Positions 1-5,974 of a DNA stretch of 6,357 bases are shown one piece after another. Position 1 is the first letter of the stretch, and each line of letters opens with the position of its first letter. The notes under the pieces were generated by a model. The model was not told the origin of the DNA. It did no database searches and was given only the letters and a program-made list of their open reading frames with translations. A program made the translations under genes and the position numbers. This DNA comes from an uncultured Eubacteriales bacterium (GTDB lineage: Bacteria; Bacillota; Clostridia; Oscillospirales; Ruminococcaceae): assembly GCA_900318545.1 (NCBI GenBank), contig ONLC01000130.1, positions 1 to 6,357 of the forward strand. Direction: 5' to 3'.

Positions 1-668
1 AGCGAGCGTATCATCTCTGACTGCTCTCCCGACTTGCTCTTTTTAGCCTGTAATGTCAGCTTAGAAACGTATGACTCGGCACCCACTCTTGTAAGCCTTG
101 CCCTGCACCTTCCTGAAACGATGAAGCTTCCGCTCATAAGCTCTGCACCGTTCTCCTTGATGATCTCGTCAGCCTCACCTGTAAGAAGAGCCTCATTCGC
201 TGATGCCCTTCCGTCAATAACGACTGCATCGGCAGGTATCTGGTCGCCTGCCTTGAAGATGACTATGTCATCAAGCACCAGCTCTTCGGAACGAAGCTTC
301 TGCTCCTTTCCGTCACGCACAGCAAGGGTCATCGGTGAATTGAGCACCGTAAGCTTTCCGAGCAGTGCCTTTGCACGCAGCTCCTGAATAATACCTATCA
401 GAGTGTTTGCGATAATAACGGGCAGAAAGGTAAGATCTCTGTAGGAGCCTATGAAAATAAGCACTGCCGCTATGCAGGCAAACACAAAGTTAAAGTATGT
501 AAACACGTTTTCTGCAATTATCTGTGCGGTAGACTTCGAGGGCGGGTCGACAGGCAGGTTTGACTGCCCCGCAGATATACGCTCCTTTACCTGAGCCTCG
601 CTCAGGCCCTTATCGGGAGAGGCCTCTGCACGAGCGACCTCCTGTACCGTGGTTTTCTTCTTCATCAT
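1..668 (-). CDS. P-type cation-transporting ATPase, N-terminal part (cut by window edge)
   Basis: Translating the minus strand from the ATG at 668 gives 222 uninterrupted codons to the window edge. Residues about 54-76 and 79-96 are two hydrophobic helices (M1-M2). The actuator domain follows, with GDQIPAD at 141-147 and LLTGEAD at 161-167, which carries the TGE dephosphorylation loop of all P-type ATPases. The phosphorylation motif DKTGT and the nucleotide-binding domain would lie beyond position 1; the family is usually about 750-900 residues, so roughly a quarter is present. P-type ATPases use ATP to move cations across the plasma membrane. The LTGEAD wording and the short N-terminus recall the CtpE-like group of HAD-IC ATPases, some of which move calcium, but the ion cannot be read from this part. 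An AGGAGG at 673-678 lies 4 bases before the ATG at 668 and 7 before a second in-frame ATG at 665, so either could be the start. Confidence 0.93.
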   Translation of the reverse strand, partial: MMKKKTTVQEVARAEASPDKGLSEAQVKERISAGQSNLPVDPPSKSTAQIIAENVFTYFNFVFACIAAVLIFIGSYRDLTFLPVIIANTLIGIIQELRAKALLGKLTVLNSPMTLAVRDGKEQKLRSEELVLDDIVIFKAGDQIPADAVVIDGRASANEALLTGEADEIIKENGAELMSGSFIVSGRCRARLTRVGAESYVSKLTLQAKKSKSGEQSEMIRS

Positions 669-799
669 TTCTCCTCCTGTTGCAAGATTATCCGTTTCAT
701 TATATTATAAATCATATTCTCCTGTTTTTCAAGAGCTCCTGGCATTTTTCTTGCTAACGTTATGACTTTGTGATGATCCTGCATAAGCTGACTGCTCTC

Positions 800-828
800 T
801 GAATAGAATAGTACTGACGTAAAGTCAA
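800..828 (-). promoter_or_regulatory. Candidate sigma-A-type promoter for the P-type ATPase gene
   Basis: On the minus strand, TTGACT (828-823, 5 of 6 matches to TTGACA) is followed after 17 bases by TATTCA (805-800, 3 of 6 to TATAAT). The spacing is ideal but the -10 is poor. Transcription would start near 793 and leave a leader of about 125 bases before the ATPase start. No other good match was found in the 235-base gap between the divergent genes. Confidence 0.3.
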
Positions 829-903
829 TTCTGTTCAAGGGGTGTTTGAAATGTATGAAAGCTCTCATACCGAGCCGTATAAATTCCGGGGAGCAGAGGT
901 GCC

Positions 904-1161
904 ATGAGTGCCGAAAAGCCTCGCTCTGTGATACTCGGGGAATATATGCTGTCGAAGCAGTGTACAGTCAGAGCCTGTGCCAAAGCCTTCGGGATAAGCA
1001 AGTCTACAGTACATAAGGACGTAAGCGAACGCCTTAAAACGGCATCACCGAGCCTTTACTCAAAGGTGCGTCATCTTCTTGACAAAAACAAAGAGGAGCG
1101 TCACATCAGAGGCGGAAGGGCAACCCGTGAAAAATACAGATCAGCTGATAACAGGAAATAA
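904..1161 (+). CDS. spoIIID: SpoIIID, sporulation transcriptional regulator
   Basis: An 85-residue DNA-binding protein matching SpoIIID over nearly its whole length. Residues 21-44 form a helix-turn-helix, with a recognition segment around SKSTVHKDVSERL (32-44), nearly identical to the Bacillus subtilis protein. The basic C-terminal segment RHIRGGRATREKY (66-78) matches the family's RHLRGG.AT..KY, which contacts DNA beyond the helix-turn-helix. In Bacillus, SpoIIID acts in the mother cell after sigma-E to activate or repress genes and to help switch to sigma-K; that role is transferred from the family. The ATG at 904 is preceded by AGAGG (895-899) and by GGGGAG (888-893). It is divergent from the ATPase gene and convergent with the next gene. 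In many Firmicutes spoIIID is followed by mbl; here it is not, and it looks monocistronic, closed by a hairpin 5 bases after the stop. No clear sigma-E promoter was found upstream. Confidence 0.95.
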   Translation: MSAEKPRSVILGEYMLSKQCTVRACAKAFGISKSTVHKDVSERLKTASPSLYSKVRHLLDKNKEERHIRGGRATREKYRSADNRK

Positions 1162-1165
1162 AAAG

Positions 1166-1201
1166 AAGAGCTGTACCTTTTTGTGAGGTCACAGCTCTTT
1201 T
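1166..1201. terminator. Intrinsic terminator, probably bidirectional, between convergent genes
   Basis: AAGAGCTGT (1166-1174) pairs with ACAGCTCTT (1191-1199), and an inner ACC/GGT pairing (1175-1177 with 1187-1189) extends the stem past a one-base bulge. In the plus direction, ending spoIIID, the T run is short (1198-1201). In the minus direction the stem is followed by a T-rich tail (complement of 1156-1165), so it can also end the large minus-strand gene. Confidence 0.72.
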
Positions 1202-1228
1202 GCGTCTTATTAAGTATTTCCGTAAACA

Positions 1229-1258
1229 GATACCGCACATTTTTTTCTGTGCGGTATC
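1229..1258. repeat. Perfect 11-bp inverted repeat (hairpin) after the large minus-strand gene
   Basis: GATACCGCACA (1229-1239) pairs perfectly with TGTGCGGTATC (1248-1258) across an 8-base loop containing seven T residues on the plus strand. It starts 25 bases beyond the stop codon of the minus-strand gene at 1284. There is no T tract after the stem in either direction, so it is not a textbook terminator. It may protect the 3' end of the transcript or act in tandem with the hairpin at 1166-1201. Confidence 0.7.
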
Positions 1259-1283
1259 AATCGGTTTAACTTGGTTTTCAGGC

Positions 1284-3296
1284 TCAGAGCCCGTTGCTTG
1301 TCAGGAACAATACTATCGCCAGCAGAACTATAACAAAGCCTAAAAGTCCTGCTACGGTAGCTATCGCAGACCTGTTCTCCTTCTTGCGTTTTTCAAAATC
1401 CGTATAAGCTGTGTTTGCAGAGTAGTTGCCCTTGAGCTTTCCGCTCATGGTCGGATTTATCATATCCTTGATGTTTACGTCCTTGTACTTCTGCTCGAAG
1501 AGCTTTCTTGCGTTGGTCTCATTCGGGTCGATCTGGTCTCTTGAAGAGCCGAGAAGCGACTCGTCCATAGTGCTGGTGTCGATTGCTGCCATTTCCTGAC
1601 CCTGAGTTATTACGGGTGCAGAGCCTATCGCATCACCGTTATCAAAGGCGTGAACTGTATCTACAGACTCCATCTTCTTGGTGCTTCTTGTCTCACGAAG
1701 CATCTTGATAAGTACGTCTGTGTACAGGCTCTCCTCGTCCTCCTCGGAAAGGACTGCATCAACGGTTGCATTGTCTGCCATATCAATAAGGTCTGCAAGA
1801 CCCTTGTTTTCTTTTCTGAAAGGCTTTCTGCCCTCGGTCTGAACCGCAGGCTTCGGAGTGCTTGCAGACGCATCAGCGCCGATGCCGAATCCCGAGAACG
1901 ATGAAGCTCCTGCCTTGTAAACAACGGGCTCCATTTCCTCTTTTTCCTGCTGAACCTTCTCCTTAGCATAGAGGTCAACAGGTGCATTTATCTTCAGACC
2001 CTTTGCTCTCATCTCTGAAACGCCGCCGTCAGCAAATGCCTTTGTCGGGTCATTCTCTGCAGGAGCAGCTGTCTGAGCAGGCTGAGCTGTAACACTCGGT
2101 GCAGGAACACTCGGAGTCGGTACAGAGGGCTTAGGCACACTTGGAGCAGGTACAGCAGACTCTGCCTTTGCACTCGGAGCCGGCACGCTTGGCGTCGGTA
2201 CACTTGGCGTCGGTACACTGGGCTTTGGTATCTCGGATACGGGTTCAGTCGGAACAGAAGGCTTCGGGATAACTACCTTTCTGCTTGTAGGAGCTGTGAT
2301 CTCCTCAACGTGCTTCAATGGCGGCAGACCGTCATCAGCGGCAGGTGCCTCGGGCTCGGGAGCAGGCTCCGCAGCAGAACTCGGTGCAGGCACAGAGGGT
2401 GTAGGAACGCTTGGCTTCGGAACACTGGGCTTAGGTATCTCGGGCTCTTCGGCAGTGATAGCATCAGCCGAAATAGCAGATGCCGCAGCCGCAAACTCGT
2501 TGCTCTCAACCGCAGAGGGGGATGTCGCAGCAAAGCTCATCATCGAGCCTGTGTTTACATCGTAGTACTCCTCGCCGTCCTTGACAGCTATTTTAAGCTT
2601 TGGCTCGGGGAAACCGGGCTTTGCCTTGTTAGCCTGAGGAATGTCTATCTTCTCAAACTTCTCCTCAACGTCAACTCCGCCTGCTGCGATTATCGCAACC
2701 GCAGACCTGAACTTCATTGAGCCCCTTACCAGCTCCTTGATAGGCAGCAGGATAAGGTCGGAGAAGGTCGCATGGAACGCCTTTAAGGAGGCTGCCTCGT
2801 CCTCATCCGGGGCAACTCTGTGGTCGAAGTACTTAGGCCAGTCCTTCTCGGTAGACTTGATAAGCTTATCTATGTACTGGCAAAGAGGCACCCAGAGCTC
2901 GGGCTCTTCAAAATCTCTGTCGTTGGTGATAAGCCACATATAGCATCTGAGGAAGCAGTCATAGCAGGTGATGTCCTCAAGATTGAGCATTACGTCATCA
3001 ATATTCAGCGATGCCGAAAACAGCGGGTCGGAGAAAGCAAAGCACTTGTAGCCAAGGCTTGCAAGCTTTCCGTAGGCAGTTTTGAGATCCTTCTCGGTCC
3101 TTGTGAACGGCGGTAGAAAATCGAAATCAAAATTGGTTTTGTAATTGTCGGTCTCACCTACAGCAGCCATTGCCGTCAGCTTAAGGTATACCTCGTGGAT
3201 CTGCTTGGCCGGTGTGTCAACTGCTACACCGAGCACTCTGTACGGGTTGCAGGCGAAGAGCTCGGTAGCGGTAACTCCAAGTGAAGATCTTGCCAT
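1284..3296 (-). CDS. Tail-anchored protein with divergent J-domain-like N-terminus and PSVP repeat linker
   Basis: A 670-residue protein of unknown function. Residues 17-110 open with NPYRVLGVAVDTPAKQIHEV and continue with an R/L/A pattern ending near FSDPLF. This resembles a poorly characterised family of DnaJ-like N-terminal modules, but no HPD motif is present, so classical Hsp70 stimulation is not expected. Residues 111-215 look like a helical, Cys/Trp-containing domain (C111, C114, C118, C139). Residues 260-415 are low complexity, rich in A, P, S, V and E, with ten PSVP motifs. Residues 420-640 are charged and hydrophilic. A single strongly hydrophobic segment (about 643-667) follows the basic stretch KRKKENR and leaves only about three residues, predicting a cytoplasmic protein anchored by its C-terminus. 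No signal peptide is seen. AAGGAG (3305-3310) lies 8 bases before the ATG. It is divergent from the 3616-4905 operon. The ORF is confident; the J-like assignment is tentative. Confidence 0.85.
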   Translation of the reverse strand: MARSSLGVTATELFACNPYRVLGVAVDTPAKQIHEVYLKLTAMAAVGETDNYKTNFDFDFLPPFTRTEKDLKTAYGKLASLGYKCFAFSDPLFSASLNIDDVMLNLEDITCYDCFLRCYMWLITNDRDFEEPELWVPLCQYIDKLIKSTEKDWPKYFDHRVAPDEDEAASLKAFHATFSDLILLPIKELVRGSMKFRSAVAIIAAGGVDVEEKFEKIDIPQANKAKPGFPEPKLKIAVKDGEEYYDVNTGSMMSFAATSPSAVESNEFAAAASAISADAITAEEPEIPKPSVPKPSVPTPSVPAPSSAAEPAPEPEAPAADDGLPPLKHVEEITAPTSRKVVIPKPSVPTEPVSEIPKPSVPTPSVPTPSVPAPSAKAESAVPAPSVPKPSVPTPSVPAPSVTAQPAQTAAPAENDPTKAFADGGVSEMRAKGLKINAPVDLYAKEKVQQEKEEMEPVVYKAGASSFSGFGIGADASASTPKPAVQTEGRKPFRKENKGLADLIDMADNATVDAVLSEEDEESLYTDVLIKMLRETRSTKKMESVDTVHAFDNGDAIGSAPVITQGQEMAAIDTSTMDESLLGSSRDQIDPNETNARKLFEQKYKDVNIKDMINPTMSGKLKGNYSANTAYTDFEKRKKENRSAIATVAGLLGFVIVLLAIVLFLTSNGL
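2094..2270 (-). repeat. Coding repeat: seven PSVP motifs (residues 343-401)
   Basis: Within the linker, five-residue units of the form PSVP plus K, T or A recur in runs of three (residues 359-373 and 386-400), with one isolated copy at 346-349 and two non-repeat breaks. The DNA copies differ at synonymous sites (for example CTTGGC, CTGGGC and CTCGGT on the plus strand), so the array is imperfect and probably old. Confidence 0.85.
2379..2438 (-). repeat. Coding repeat: three PSVP motifs (residues 287-306)
   Basis: A shorter array of the same five-residue unit, running IPKPSVPKPSVPTPSVPAPS. The flanking EIPKPSVP recurs at residues 355-362 in the larger array, suggesting that the whole block was duplicated and then separated by an acidic and alanine-rich stretch (307-342). 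Confidence 0.85.
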
Positions 3297-3409
3297 AATT
3301 CTTTCTCCTTTCGCAAGATGGCCTCCGTTTTACGCTCGGGAGGGCACTCTTGACAACAATATTAATTAGTTTAATAATTTAATATACAATTAAAACATTT
3401 TACAAATTA

Positions 3410-3418
3410 AGTATAACA
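3410..3418 (-). promoter_or_regulatory. Candidate extended -10 promoter for the tail-anchored protein gene
   Basis: On the minus strand the sequence TGTTATACT (3418-3410) contains a good -10 hexamer TATACT preceded by TGn, as in extended -10 promoters. No good -35 is found 16-18 bases upstream. A six-base inverted repeat, CAAATT (3403-3408) and AATTTG (3419-3424), flanks it. Transcription would begin near 3403, giving a leader of about 105 bases. AT-rich sequence raises the chance of a false match. Confidence 0.35.
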
Positions 3419-3527
3419 AATTTGAGCAAGCATTACTTTAACTGTAATTTAATTTTTTATTAACTAAAAATTAATTGCGAACAAAATGTACAAAAGATAG
3501 AGAAAAAATCGTGCAAAATGTTTGACT

Positions 3528-3545
3528 GAAATTGTTTGCAATTTC
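3528..3545. promoter_or_regulatory. 18-bp inverted repeat overlapping the -35: possible operator
   Basis: GAAATTG (3528-3534) and CAATTTC (3539-3545) are a perfect 7-base inverted repeat with a 4-base centre, TTTG. The repeat covers the -35 hexamer proposed for the downstream operon. The symmetry and position suit a dimeric repressor or activator site; no regulator is encoded beside it. Confidence 0.4.
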
Positions 3546-3564
3546 TGCGGAAATATAGTATAAT
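3536..3564 (+). promoter_or_regulatory. Probable sigma-A promoter for the 3616-4905 operon
   Basis: TTGCAA (3536-3541, 4 of 6 matches to TTGACA) is followed after exactly 17 bases by a perfect TATAAT (3559-3564). The start site would fall near 3571, giving a leader of about 45 bases before the ATG at 3616. This is the best promoter match in the window. Confidence 0.68.
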
Positions 3565-3615
3565 AGTAAGTGATAATATTCTGTATTATTGAATTTGAAA
3601 AGGGGGGCTTATTCA

Positions 3616-4356
3616 ATGGGTCTTTTCAACAAGAAAAATTCACAGGAAGCTAAAACGCCTGAGATAAAAAAACAGCCGGCCGGCAGTGCTGCAGTGAATC
3701 CGGATGATATCTGGAACACTCCTGTCAGAACAAAGAAAAACAGCGACGGTACGGTTTCTATAAAGGAGTCCAAGCATGATGCCGTTCATACAGAAAAGGT
3801 GAACGACAATATTGAGCCTGAGGTCATCAAGACCAAGATGGAGCAGCTTGAAAAGGAGCTGGAGGAAAAGTCGGCAGAGCCTGTAAAGACCTACAAGGAT
3901 TATGATGTTAATCCTGTAAAGGACGGCGAGGTTGCTGATGCTCAGGAGGAGTATGAGAAGCTCTATGCTGAGGAGCACGCAAAGTACGTGGAGTCTCATA
4001 AGGAGGACATCACTGTAGCCCACATTGAGGGCATTGAGGATAAGATGCAGGAGATGTACGATGAGCACGATAAGAAGACTGCCGAGGAAGAGGCTGCAAA
4101 GGGAAATATCTCCGAGATAACTCAGGAGGAGACCGATGCAAAGGTAGCTGAGCTGCCTTATGCCAAAAAGCCCGAGGATTATCCCGAGTATAAGGACATT
4201 CAGGGCGTTGAGGCTGAGCAGGACAAGGTAGAGGCGCTCGGTACTATCGACCACAGCGGTGATGATGATGAGATTCAGGCTATGGATCAGGATTACCTTG
4301 AGAACAAGGTAAAGGAATTCAACGAAATGTATGCAGACAGAAAGCCCCAGGAATAA
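3616..4356 (+). CDS. Highly charged acidic soluble protein, function unknown
   Basis: A 246-residue protein I do not recognise. By hand count it has 65 Asp/Glu against 34 Lys/Arg (only two Arg), so about 40 percent of residues are charged and the protein is acidic. It has no cysteine, no signal peptide and no membrane segment. It starts MGLFNKKN, continues with a Lys/Pro-rich, probably disordered stretch to about residue 65, and then has Glu/Lys-rich segments likely to form helices or short coiled coils (about 67-88, 107-130 and 136-162). An upstream in-frame TTG at 3589 would add nine residues, but AGGGGGG (3601-3607) sits 8 bases before the ATG at 3616 and decides the start. It is the first gene of a likely operon: the next gene begins 24 bases after its stop. 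A scaffold or adaptor role would suit the composition, but this is a guess. Confidence 0.88.
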   Translation: MGLFNKKNSQEAKTPEIKKQPAGSAAVNPDDIWNTPVRTKKNSDGTVSIKESKHDAVHTEKVNDNIEPEVIKTKMEQLEKELEEKSAEPVKTYKDYDVNPVKDGEVADAQEEYEKLYAEEHAKYVESHKEDITVAHIEGIEDKMQEMYDEHDKKTAEEEAAKGNISEITQEETDAKVAELPYAKKPEDYPEYKDIQGVEAEQDKVEALGTIDHSGDDDEIQAMDQDYLENKVKEFNEMYADRKPQE

Positions 4357-4380
4357 ATATATAAATGGGAGAGATTAATT

Positions 4381-4905
4381 TTGAGTATCAGTATCAATAC
4401 AGATAATCCGATAATTAAGTTTTCGGGAAAGGGTAAGCCGTTCCCCTATGACAAGCTTTTCTATGCGACTGTTGAGCCATACATACTTGAGTTCAAGAAC
4501 GCAAGGCTTGAAAAGCTTACCGAGGATGACGCCGCAAGGTGTCTTGTAAGGGTGTTCAAGAGAATGGAGGTAAACGGCGTACCTGTGCTGGAGTTCTTCA
4601 AGGAGGACCTTGATCAGTGGAGTGACCTGAGCCAGTACGAGAAGACCACAAGGCTTGCAGAGCTTATGGCTAAGGATATATTCTGCTGCTTTGACAAGAA
4701 CCGCATAAACGGTGACGGCACGTTCTGCCGCACAAACAGACTGTATTCGGTAACGAATGCCGAGGGTATCAGAGATTTTATCATCTGCGACACCTACGAG
4801 AAGGCAGGAATGTTCAAGAAAACACCTATTGCTGAGACTATTTATTTCCGTCAGCTTATGGATCAGTTCGAGAAGGGCTGGCTTCCGAAGAAAAAAGAAG
4901 ACTAA
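4381..4905 (+). CDS. Small protein of unknown function, TTG start
   Basis: A 174-residue protein, not recognised. It has no signal peptide or membrane helix and contains five cysteines (54, 102, 103, 116, 136), with a CC pair followed by an Asp/Asn/Gly-rich segment (FDKNRINGDGTF, 104-115). The tail is Lys-rich (WLPKKKED). The middle (40-100) looks helical and the composition is that of a folded cytoplasmic protein. The start is TTG at 4381, with GGGAGAG (4367-4373) 7 bases upstream; an ATG at 4365 lies out of frame and soon meets a stop, so TTG is the best choice. It lies 24 bases after the acidic protein gene and is followed directly by a strong terminator, so the two probably form one transcript. 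Confidence 0.87.
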   Translation: MSISINTDNPIIKFSGKGKPFPYDKLFYATVEPYILEFKNARLEKLTEDDAARCLVRVFKRMEVNGVPVLEFFKEDLDQWSDLSQYEKTTRLAELMAKDIFCCFDKNRINGDGTFCRTNRLYSVTNAEGIRDFIICDTYEKAGMFKKTPIAETIYFRQLMDQFEKGWLPKKKED

Positions 4906-4911
4906 GAAAAG

Positions 4912-4952
4912 ACCGTTCGGTCTCATAAGCAGGAGGCCGAGCGGTATTTTTT
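4912..4952 (+). terminator. Strong intrinsic terminator, 18 bases before the next start codon
   Basis: ACCGTTCGGTCTC (4912-4924) pairs with GAGGCCGAGCGGT (4933-4945) as a 13-bp GC-rich stem with two G-U pairs and an 8-base loop, followed by TTTTTT (4947-4952) and preceded by an A-rich stretch. It begins 7 bases after the stop of the small protein gene. Its T tract ends 5 bases before the ribosome binding site of the next gene. Confidence 0.88.
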
Positions 4953-4970
4953 ATCGCAGAGGTGACGGCT

Positions 4971-5489
4971 ATGAGCAGGCTGAAAAGGCTTCATAGGATC
5001 ACGCTTATACTGACTGCAGTGATGTACGGCGGTTCGCTGATATGGTTTCTGATCTCCTATGGCGGCCTTGAAGATGAGATAGGCATACACTTTGATCCTA
5101 AGGGCTTTGATGTGTTCGCAAGCAAGAGGTTCGGCTTTTACCCCTTTGTGGCAGGGACGATACTGACGATACTTTTACAGCTTTGCAGGTCTTTGTCCGA
5201 TAAGCTGAAGGAATCGCCCAAGCTTAACAAAACGGGCAACGATAAGTTCAGGAACCTTGTAAAGATATATGCCGACATCTTCACTCTGATGATTGCAGTG
5301 TTTTTTACCTCCTGGAACTGGGCGGTAATTAACCAGAATGCTTACTATCACTGTAACTATTTTTATAACGGGCTTCTGACGTTTATGCCGCTTATGGTGT
5401 TTGCACTGCCTGTAGTTGATGTGGTATATAAACATAAGTATAAGAATCCGGAATACAAAAGGAGAAGAAAAAATGAAAGCACAAATTGA
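4971..5489 (+). CDS. Four-helix membrane protein, DUF1648-like
   Basis: A 172-residue integral membrane protein. Hydrophobic segments lie at about residues 9-30, 56-74, 97-119 and 126-151, with a basic N-terminus (SRLKRLHR) and a very basic tail (YKRRRKN). Between helices 1 and 2, IGIHFDPKGFDVFASK (37-52) matches the pattern of DUF1648 proteins, in which an I..HF...G..D.W.SK loop follows the first helix. Some relatives, such as SdpI, act in immunity or signalling, but that role cannot be assigned here. The ATG at 4971 is chosen over an in-frame GTG at 4962 because AGAGGTG (4958-4964) lies just upstream of it. Its 3' end overlaps the cyclophilin gene by 17 bases, so the two are very likely cotranscribed. 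No promoter fits between the terminator and this gene. Confidence 0.85.
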   Translation: MSRLKRLHRITLILTAVMYGGSLIWFLISYGGLEDEIGIHFDPKGFDVFASKRFGFYPFVAGTILTILLQLCRSLSDKLKESPKLNKTGNDKFRNLVKIYADIFTLMIAVFFTSWNWAVINQNAYYHCNYFYNGLLTFMPLMVFALPVVDVVYKHKYKNPEYKRRRKNESTN

Positions 5490-5952
5490 AATGGAAAACG
5501 GAAAGAAAATAACCCTCGAGCTTTATCCCGAGGCTGCACCGATCACGGTTGAGAACTTCGTGAGCCTTGTTAAAAGCGGCTTCTATAACGGCCTTGGCTT
5601 TCACAGGATAATCTCGGGCTTTATGATACAGGGCGGAGACCCTCTCGGAACAGGAACAGGCGGTTCTAAGAATAAGATCAAGGGAGAGTTCCTTGCAAAC
5701 GGTGTGAACAACCCAATTAAGCACACAAGAGGAGTGCTCTCAATGGCAAGGTCGATGGATCCGAACTCTGCAAGCTCGCAGTTTTTTATCATGCACGCTG
5801 ACGCACCTCACCTTGACGGTCACTATGCGGCATTCGGTAAGGTCATAGAGGGAATTGAAGCTGTTGATGAGATAGCATCGGTTGATACTGATTTTTGTGA
5901 TAAGCCTCTTGCACCGCAGGTGATGAAGAGCGTGACAATGATAGAGGAATAA
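5473..5952 (+). CDS. Cyclophilin-type peptidyl-prolyl cis-trans isomerase (PpiB-type)
   Basis: A 159-residue single-domain cyclophilin covering the whole fold. It catalyses cis-trans isomerisation of Xaa-Pro bonds during protein folding; with no signal peptide it should be cytoplasmic. Key active-site motifs are FHRII (43-47, catalytic Arg45), FMIQGGD (50-56), SMAR (90-93), SSQFFI (101-106) and HLDGHYAAFG (113-122). The position of human CypA Trp121, important for cyclosporin binding, is His113, as in many Gram-positive cyclophilins. The frame extends upstream to 5416, but AAGGAG (5459-5464) lies 8 bases before the ATG at 5473 and that start matches the family N-terminus (MKAQIEMENG). It overlaps the preceding membrane protein gene by 17 bases, with its ribosome binding site inside that gene, suggesting translational coupling. 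A terminator follows 22 bases after the stop. Confidence 0.96.
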   Translation: MKAQIEMENGKKITLELYPEAAPITVENFVSLVKSGFYNGLGFHRIISGFMIQGGDPLGTGTGGSKNKIKGEFLANGVNNPIKHTRGVLSMARSMDPNSASSQFFIMHADAPHLDGHYAAFGKVIEGIEAVDEIASVDTDFCDKPLAPQVMKSVTMIEE

Positions 5953-5974
5953 AAAAATAAATACATAAAAAGCA

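Larger units (their letters stand above)
3297..3615. other. AT-rich divergent control region without a gene
   Basis: This 319-base gap separates two divergent transcription units. From about 3356 to 3590 it is extremely AT-rich, with long A and T runs, and no credible reading frame with a ribosome binding site was seen. It holds the two start signals for the flanking genes, a candidate promoter for each side, and an 18-base inverted repeat. AT-rich runs at 3445-3475 could act as curved DNA or UP-like sequence; that is inference. Confidence 0.8.

Noticed and set aside
34..387. Plus-strand open frame opposite the ATPase
   Set aside because: Serine-rich antisense shadow of a gene whose minus-strand frame contains P-type ATPase motifs.
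665..868. Minus-strand 67-codon frame ending in an ATGA overlap with the ATPase start
   Set aside because: The overlap is suggestive of coupling, but no ribosome binding site precedes its ATG at 868 and only a weak, distant one precedes the internal ATG at 784. The candidate ATPase promoter lies inside it, and the peptide resembles nothing I know.
845..883. Possible sigma-E promoter before spoIIID (CATAC at 866-870)
   Set aside because: The -10-like CATAC lacks the rest of the consensus and no KMATATT-like -35 lies 13-15 bases upstream. TATAAA at 878-883 has no -35 at correct spacing.
2094..2438. Repeats considered as a CRISPR array or noncoding tandem repeat
   Set aside because: Units are contiguous 15-base coding repeats without spacers, in frame and with synonymous variation.
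3589..3615. Upstream TTG start that would extend the acidic protein by nine residues
   Set aside because: The strong ribosome binding site at 3601-3607 lies inside that extension and correctly spaced before the ATG at 3616.
3640..4254. Long minus-strand open frame (204 codons) opposite the acidic protein gene
   Set aside because: Leucine/isoleucine-rich antisense shadow produced by the Glu/Lys codons of the real gene; no ribosome binding site.
4375..4926. Minus-strand open frame (183 codons) opposite the 174-residue protein gene
   Set aside because: Antisense shadow that begins inside the terminator hairpin and lacks a ribosome binding site; the plus-strand frame has proper spacing and start signals.
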